A stretch of DNA of 64,000 nt, taken from NCBI GenBank assembly GCA_038373865.1, contig JAXGGA010004669.1, forward strand, positions 1 to 64,000, written 5' to 3'. Source of the DNA: Uloborus plumipes. Lineage: Eukaryota; Arthropoda; Arachnida; Araneae; Uloboridae. Below are positions 40,101 to 49,100 of this stretch, one piece after another. Numbering within the stretch: the stretch's first letter is position 1; each line of letters opens with the position of its first letter. Below the pieces are notes generated by a model. That model saw only the letters and a list, made by a program, of their open reading frames with translations, searched no databases and was not told the DNA's origin. The translations under genes and the position numbers were made by a program.

Positions 40101-43100
40101 CTATTTAGAGCTCATTTACGTTAATTAATTTCTCAAGAAAGTATTTAGTGCTTTATAATTATGAATGCATAATGCTCAGGCATCAGAGAAATACTTTTTC
40201 TTGTTTTCATCAATTATCTAATTTATTGTTCAACGATTTAATAAATTAAATTTCATGACATATTGGGTAGATAATACAGCTAATAATAAATATATCATTA
40301 TTTTTTGGTTTACTTAATTTTAAGTCCATGAGAGGGGGAACAAAAGCCTATGGTCGTCGCGAAAAACATGCATATACTGTCAGCAGGATATCTCTTAATG
40401 GGAGAAATAACCAAAAGTAAACTCTTTTCCTGTGAATAGCTAACATATCAGTGGCTTGTTTAAAAAAAAAATTAAAGTTTCTATTGCTCCCCCTTTATGA
40501 GAAAAATGGCTGCCAAGATGGCCAAAAACGCATTTTTTGCCTTACGGCTTATCTTTAAGCTAAAATATTTCCAAGAAGGAGTGAGAAACCCAAAAAATTT
40601 ATTGCGTAGCAATTTAGAGGGAGGACCTGTACACTACCAGAAAGTGAGAAAATATTTGGTTTTGTTTGCCTTTTTTTGTAATAAATGCCTGAATTTTAGC
40701 AAAATCTGCAAAATCAAGTTTTTGTGGTGACAACTTCAAAGAGCCCTGTACCTTGGCAATTTTCATTATGAACGTTCTAGTATTTTTTTTTCAGAATGCC
40801 TGGAGTAACTAGTTTCCATAGATATCTAACACTTTTATTTTGCATGAGTACGATTTTTTATAAAAAATGATTAAATAACATTACTTTTTTAGTATTTTGA
40901 CGTGGCGGACAAACTTTGAGGGCATGTATCTCAGAAAATAAGTGGAGCAGGTAACTTTCCTTTTGGGATTTTTCATACCTCTATACCATCAGTCTGTGTA
41001 CCAAATTAAAAAAAAATCCGAGTCGGTCGTGCGACCAACTTTTTTTTTTCTCGGTGATTTGGTATGGAATCGCTCAGTATGAAAGTGTACAGAGTAAAAA
41101 CGAAAGAAACAGTTCATAGAAAACGTAAACCTGATTGGAATATTAAAAGATAACTCTCTGCAAATTCCTGAAATTTTAAGTTGGAATTCAAAAACATGAA
41201 GATTTCATTTCATTTATAATCAGTCAAATTTTGCCGATCATCGCCGGAAAACATGTTTTAAATAAAATTAATTCAACGATTTTTGAACACAATATTACGA
41301 TGGATAAATTTATGAACAAGAAATAAATAATTTTCTGCAAATAGAAGAATTACACCTTTTACGAAAGTGTAATGAGAAAAAACAAAAAAAAAAATAAAAA
41401 AATAATTCAAAGAATGAAATACAAAATAATAATAATAATAAATTGCCTCGCAGTTGATATAAATGATTTAATAATTGAATATTCCTATTCTGAATAAATC
41501 TACACTTATAGACAATGTTGCAACATTTTTCATGTCTCGATATTTTTCTCTTTAGCTTATTGCTTTTAAATTACCTCTAATTTTCAAAGAACAAGCCTTG
41601 AATTAATTAAATGGCTACTTATAATTGAAAAATAAATTTAAATTAAGAACACCCCTAAGTTAAAGTGCTCATCACAGCTCCCCCCCCCCTATTTATTTTA
41701 ATAACTATTATGTCTAGCTTGTTAATGTAATTGTATTTACAAAAATATTTAAAAAATTTCAAAGGAAGTTGATAAAATTTTGAAATTATTTAACATGGAA
41801 AAATGGAGAAAAACAAATCTTTTGTCAAAAACAAATAGGTAATCATTTCTAAAAATCGGAATTGTATTAGAAGGGGTAAAAACAGTGAGGGTGAAATTGG
41901 TAATTATTAAAAATAATAAACCCTAACATTAATCGGCTCTGCCGATTAATCGGCCGATTCTCATTCACCGATTAATCGGTAAGAGCAAGAATCTGAGAGA
42001 GTGTCACGCCTGTGATTCATGACCTCTCAGATTTTTTCCAAAAAATTACCAAATGTTTATTATCTTATTGAAAGACCAAATCCAGAACGTTTTGCTCTAA
42101 AGTTGAGTTGTTTAGTTTTTATAGACCCCTAAAGTTGAAGGTGTGGCATCAAAAATTATGCGGATTTTCAAGACATGGAAATTGCTGTGAACCAAAACTA
42201 TTACCAGGAACTGTTTAACTCCAATTTTCTTTTTGTATATGGAATATAGAAGGTTGAAACTTTACAAAATGAATGTTAAATTTGTGCTAAGTTGTTGCCG
42301 TAAGGTCAGTGAAGGCCTTCAAAACAGGGCATTTTTGACGTTTTTTAGCGTTTTTGAGGTCCAAAAACAGCTTGTTCATTTCAGTTGGCACGGCACAAGT
42401 AGTGTCGTTTGAAAGACCAGTGTAAGCACTTTAAAATAATGTATAAATAACCGAGGAAAGTTCAACGTGCTTTTAGTTGCGTAAGGCCGAAATATGAAAA
42501 ATGTCATATTTTACCGATATTCAAACGGTTATAACTTCCTCTGCCAACAACATATTGAAATATTTTTTTCGCCAATGTCATACTCTATTCTTTGTCTTAA
42601 CAGAACAGTTGAGTCCTTTGAGGCGAAATGTGAAAAAAATTTTTACAAAAAATTTATTTTTTTCTATGCATTTTTTGTAAAAAATTTTTTCACGTTTCGC
42701 CTCAAAGGACTCAACTGTTCTGTTAAGAAAAAGAATAGAGCATGACATTGGCAAAAAAAATATTTCAATATGTTGTGGGCATAGGAAGTTATGACCGTTT
42801 GAATATCGGTAAAATATGACATTTTTCATATTTCGGCCTTACGCAACTAAAAGCACGTTGAACTTTCCTCGGTTATTTATACATTATTTTAAAGTGCTTA
42901 CACTGGTCTTTCAAACGACACTATTTTTGCCGTGCCAACTGAAATGTACAAGCTGTTTTTGGACCTCAAAAACGCTAAAAAACGTCAAAAATGCCATGTT
43001 TTGAGGGCCTTCACTGACCTTACGGCAACAACTTAGCACAAATTTAACATTCATTTTGTAAAGTTTCAACCTTCTTTATTCCATATGCAAAAAGAAAATT

Positions 43101-46100
43101 GCAGTTTAACAGTTCCTGGTAAGAGTTTTGGCTCACAGCAATTTCCATGTCTTGAAAATCCGCTTAATTTTTGATGCCGCACCTTCAACTTTAGGGGTCC
43201 ATAAAAACTGAACAACTCAACTTTAGAGCAAAACATTCTGGATTTGGTTTTTCAATACGATAATAAACATTTGGTAATTTTTGGGAGAAAATCTGAGAGG
43301 TCATGAATCACCTCATAATGCTAGGCGTGACAGTTTCTCAGATTCTTGCTCGTAATCGTTAATCAGCCAATTTGCTTATCGGTGCATCCTTAATATTAAC
43401 CTATAATTCTACATTTTTTTACGCGTGTGTTTAAAGTTGTTTCAATCAAGCAACTTTTAAGATTATCCCAAACTTGTAGACAATATTGGGTATTTTTTAA
43501 ATTATTTTTTGCAATTTAATCATTTTTTGTCCAATTTTCGGAACTTTCGGCCTACTGAGGTGACAGAAGATATCAACTTAGAATCTTAAGATTTCTCAAA
43601 CATTTTAGTCATGGCAGTTCACAGCATTTCCTTACTACCGCTAAACGATCGGATAAATTTCGATTTTTTTCCGATATACGGCCTATTGTACACATTTGAG
43701 GGTTATCTTTGTTTCATAAAAAATTGCTTTTTTCCAGGGGGGGGGGGGTAGCGAAATCACAAAACATGCACCACAAAAAATATTTTCTAAAAATAGAATC
43801 TGAACGATATACTGATCCTTATTTATCTATAGGGAAAAAAATTCATTTGAATAGGTTAAATACTTTATAAACTAGATTTCAAGTCAAATGTTTCACATTT
43901 TTTCACAATGTGGAGATTTAGTGCAGAATTTTAAAAAACTGAAATTGTAGTTAAAAAATATTTTTCACAAAAATTTTTGGGGACATTTTATAAATCCATG
44001 TTGTATAGCTACTATGATGTTTTCAAAAAAATCTATGATAATCATGTGACACACACCGTCTGGTTTGAAATAAAATAGCACTTGTGCTCTGTTGCACTTT
44101 TCCCTTTAATGTTCTCAATGAAATGCCTTTCCTTTAATTTTTAACCCCTGAAACAACAAGGAAGGGGGTTATAAGTTTGACCTGTCTGTGTATGTGTATC
44201 TGCGCCATTGTAGAGCCTAAACGGATAAACTGATTCTAATTATTTTTTTTTTGTTCGAAAAGACAATTTATCAACGGTGTTCTTAGCTATGTCTAGTCTT
44301 TATATTGACAAAAAGGCAAGAAGGAAAACAAACAAACAGGCAAGAAAGGCACATTTTAGGAATCAAAGAGCAGGCAGGGTGCAGAAACCTCCCACCCACT
44401 GTAAGATCCTATCAAGTTAAAAAATTACAGTAAATAACTTTTCGTCAAAGACTCACCTTTACTCGCACTATCATAAATGTAGGAGAACAATTTGAGGATT
44501 CCCCTAGGTATAACTTTTTCTTCAGGCAGCCTTTCTAATATAACCATAACTTCATCTTGTCCAACTGTACAAAGTCCGTGACTAGTAAAGCACCAGCACT
44601 CTTTTCCAAAACAACAATCCACTAGATATAAATGCAAAGAAAATAATGTAAAGTGGGCCAAGCAATAATGTTAGTATTGAAATGAATGTATTAGCAATAC
44701 TTACATTTTATTAGTTTCACAAATAAATGCATGTTTTTCATCAGAGCAAAATTAACAGGTTTCTTATCCTCATCTAAAAAAAGAGACATATATGGTTTAA
44801 TGCATCGAAAATAAAAAACAAACATGGTTAAACATACATGGTTAAACATACATAAAACACAAATAAAACTTAATACAGCAAATTTGAACCAAACCTTGAA
44901 GTATTTCAAAAAGTTGTGGCCATTCAATAGTCTCAGCAGCAGAACAATCTGAATATTAAAAAAAAAAGGATTTTTTAAAGAATAGAAATAAAATTTAAAA
45001 GAAATCTAAGAAAAACAATTCACTGATCTGATAGAACAAACCTTGTGGCAAAAATATAGCAGGTAAAGATCCTTCAGCATCTGTGATAACAATTTTCCTT
45101 TGCTTATTTCTTAGATGAGATATTGGAGAAATATCAGAAGATCCACAGTCACCTAAATAATTTAATAAAAATGTAGTTGTTTCTCTATGTTTGCTGTTAA
45201 AAGTAATATTTCAAGTGTGGTAAAAATTGATGTAAGCCATGAATCAATATGATTTACAATAAAACAAACTTATAAAAGAAATCATCATCACCTGAAACAT
45301 ACCAAAGAATAATTTATCCACTCTTTTTCTACCCATGCGACGATACGCAGGGACAACTTCAGCAGGTTCAGTTAAATCTGTCAAATCACCACCTGGTCGA
45401 ATACCATCTGAGAAGATAACTTGCTTAGGTTCTCTACGAGGCTTGTTTCCTGTAGGATAATTTATTAATTTTTTAAAAAATTTTTTGAATCACCTGAAGA
45501 AAATCTGACAGAAAACTCATTTTTTTTTGTTAATACATTAAAATATTGGGTATGGGAATAAGTTTGAATTACTTGCTATGTAGACAAAAATCACAGTTTG
45601 AATATGAAAATAGAAAATGATTTTATTACAATTATTTTTCCCTAGGAGCGACAACTTTCACCTTCTACCTTTTGGGCAATTAACAAATTCTACAAGAAAA
45701 ACGGCAATTTACTCATCAACCCATTTTTGTATGCTGCTGTATGAGGTTAAGCACTCTCCAGTAAATGCCAACTGCATTGGCTGGAATAAATGGTAACTTT
45801 GATAACCTTTTAATAGTTTAAAGCAGAGGTCTCCAAACAATAGCCTGTAGGCCAAAAGTGGCTCATGAGCATATAAAAACTGCAGCGGCCAAGATTTTAG
45901 ATGTATATATCAGTGAAGTCATAATTATTGTTATGAATATATTCAACTTTACTGCGAGAATTTTGTGTATTGTATTTTAAGAGTTTTTAACTGCGTGTTA
46001 TCATGAATTATCCATCATCAAAATATTCAATGACATAAAGTAGTCAAGTGCATGCATTCTGTTTTCATCTACCATTTAAAAATTGTTTTATAATTTTTGT

Positions 46101-49100
46101 GATTTGTTCCATTTAAAACCAAGCATAGTAAGAACCCCCACCTCCTCTCTTTTTTTTAAAGGTAGATAGAGTTTTGGAATCAGAGAGCAAAAGGGATTGA
46201 GGAATATTTTGAAATCAATAAGGGATTTGATAAGGTTGTACAAAATGTTTCTAACAGATGAATGGATTTTTTTCAAATAAAAACTAGTGATCAATAAGTA
46301 GGAATTTAATGTTTCGGAATTGGTAGCGACATTAATAAACTAATTTGCAATCAACAATTTAGTAACTGATTATTTTAGTTTTTCTGCCTAGTGATTAATA
46401 AATGTTAGACTTTTCTGATAGTAAAAGAAAAATTCTACATCTAGCTGATAAACTTGAGATTTTATATAAAATTTGAAACCTGTCTTTAAAGTCCAGGAAT
46501 GGCACAATGCTTAGTTAAAAATGTAGTTATTACATATTTCAATTATTTCTAATATAAAAAATGTGACCGTAGAAGAGTTGAAAAATGAAAACGCATCATG
46601 TCATACAGAATGCTACAAGAAGTGCACTCATAAAGTTAGCATGGATAAAAGTAAGAGATTATACGAAATGGAAAAAAAACAAACTATCTTGCTCTACTTC
46701 CATTCATGAAAAGTGTTGTAGGCTACACAACAAGATCAAAAATAATTGTTGGTGACAAAAATAAGTGTTTTCTGCTTCGAAAAAGGGAGTGTAAGAAAAC
46801 TTTTGGTGGCAACAAAAAGATTCTGCATGTCAGCAATTAAAGAATTCCACTTTCTCTTATCACACCTTCAGCATCCCTTCTAACACTACCCCACAACATG
46901 ATTGAACTTACATCCTGTAAAACAAAGACCTGAAAAAAGTTGCAGAACAAAGTTAGCATGAAATAACTTGCAACAAATATAGCTGGCACTATTCTACAGT
47001 TAAAAGCTGATCGATTGTTATTTACACGTCTGCTAATTGTATCGAGGAGCCGAGCAGACATTGATTCAAAAACGGTACTAGGCGCATATGAATTTTCGGC
47101 TGTTCCACAGTCTATGTAATTTAGACATGTCGATGAAATTGTACCAAAACAAATCAAAGTTAATGAAAATTTTGGCAGAATGTGGCTCAGAAAACGTAGA
47201 CAGTAGCATCCAAATTTATTTGCTAAACCCCATGAAAGATGGGTTCATTGTCTTTGCAATTTTACAGGATGTAAGTTCAGTCAGGGAGTGAGGTAATGTT
47301 AGAAGGGAACGGGACGCTGAAGGTGTAGTAAGAGAAAGTGGAATTTGTCTATCCGAGTCTTTCTTCTGTTGATAAAGTATCATTACAGTACCATGCAAAA
47401 TACCGTTCCCCTTAGATGTGTCTTCAAGAAAATCAATGTTATCTGCAGCACAAAATAAAAATCCTCCCTTTATCAGATCAGGAGGAATATAGATCCCGAC
47501 ACTCTCATCCATACGTTTAATTACCATTATTCGCTATCTATGTTTCCAAACGTAGAACTTTAGCATAATCTATAGAAACTTCTATTTTATGTAAAAAAAT
47601 CAATAATAAATTTGCCTCGAGTAGCTGAGTGCATAGTAAGGCCAGCACCAAATTGTAACGACTTATCTTGGGTGTGTCAAAGAACAGTTTCTTTTGATGC
47701 TTTATTCGGAGAGTGTATTTCATACATGAATATGTGTGACTGTCTTTCAGATTTATTTAGCACGATATTGTCCTTTACTTCAGAAATAGAATTTATTTCG
47801 AATTTTCCGTTGCAGCACCTTTAAAAAATAGATCAACTTCGGTTGGAACTGCATCAACTATCTGATTCTTTTCAAGTGATCCTGTAAATGTCCATTACTG
47901 ATGAGATAGAACTGCTTTACGTAAAATGTTTGCAGCTTCAAAGATAGTTCCCATGTTTTTCCCTATGTCTACAAAATCATCTTCTGCATTAGTTAGGGTA
48001 ATATCTACAGTTGCCTTAAAAGAAACACGTTGCGACTCATTTACTTTTTTCAGATTATTAAAAATATAACATCATCCATTTAATCTTTAATGAGATTTTT
48101 AATCTTTTCGCACTTTAATGTTACTTTTTAATTGCAATTGACTGATAAGTAATTCAAGGTCTGCCATTGTTGTGACATTTCCCTGAACAAGAAAATCATT
48201 TAATGCACACAGAAATCCTATGGTCTGTTGCTTTATTGGCAATGTCCTGTAAATTTGTAACGGCGTCATGATTGGCATTTTTTCGTAATGCATTATACAC
48301 ATGTTTAGCCCTGCAAGGTTTATGATACAAAATGTCTTTTGTATGAGGGTCTCCTGGATCTGTACAGTCATTGAGTTAAATTTTGAAAATTTCGATTGCT
48401 TTCTTCAATTGTTGACATGCAGAATCTGTTTTTATTGCCACCAATGGTTTTCTTACACTCCCTTTTTCGAAGCAGAAAAACACTTTTGTCACCAACAACT
48501 ATTTTGATCTTGTTGTGTAGATTACAACACCGTCTTCATGAATGGAAGTAGAGAGCAAGATGGTTTCTGTTTTTTTTTTCCATTTCGTATAATCTATTAG
48601 TTTTAAAATTAACAGTATTTTACTGCGAAAATTCACCCGAAGTACTCTTAAACTAGTTTATTCTGAATGGCAAAATAAAAAAAAAAGATTTATACGAAAA
48701 ATTAAAAAAAAAAAAAAATTAATAAAAAAATAAAATAAATATTTTATGTAAACTCATAATAATAATAGTAACAGAATATTAAACAAGTAAATTCACCAAA
48801 AATTGTAACGAAATACCCAAAATTTGAGACATAATTGCAATTACTTATCAGTGTCAAGTGCAAAGCCACCGTCTTGGATTGATGACGTCATACAGGCCGT
48901 CTGACACGAATTCAAGAAAAACACCCGGTGAGGCATAGTTATATAAGCCATAAGGATTGCATTAAAAGTGGTCCCACAATTTCCTCATCAAATTTCCCAC
49001 GGGGGGTCTTTTTCCTTCAGTATGCAAACGGACTATGTAGGAAGAATTCTGATTTTAAAAACAAAGTGCATGTGTCTGGTACACTATTCAGGGATGTGTT

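Larger units (their letters stand above)
37900..43392. mobile_element. 5.5-kb hAT-type composite element
   Basis: TAGGGATGCACCGATTAATC at 37900 and, inverted, TAAGGATGCACCGATAAGC ending at 43392. ATATTAAC is an exact 8-bp duplication (37892-37899, 43393-43400). Subterminal CCGATTAATCGG words are repeated at 37908-37998 and 41931-41980. It has no intact transposase. Two large palindromes (38119-41075 and 41983-43351) account for most of its length. It is inserted into the right arm of the long-inverted-repeat element. Confidence 0.88.
36600..43790. mobile_element. Long-inverted-repeat element split by a 5.5-kb hAT insertion
   Basis: The left arm (about 36600-37090) is inverted in 37785-37899 and, after the hAT insertion, continues seamlessly in 43401 to about 43790. 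Matching landmarks are AATTATAGGTTAA / ATTAACCTATAATTC, AAGTTGTTTCAATTAAG / its partner, GAAGATATCAAC, and CGCTAAACGATC. Between the arms (37090-37785) lies a decayed coding segment. This is the layout of a terminal-inverted-repeat transposon with arms of about 500 bp; the family is unknown. Confidence 0.65.

Noticed and set aside
42494..42829. 83-codon frames on both strands as genes
   Set aside because: They are the two arms of a palindrome; identical sequence guarantees matching frames, and there is no recognised protein.
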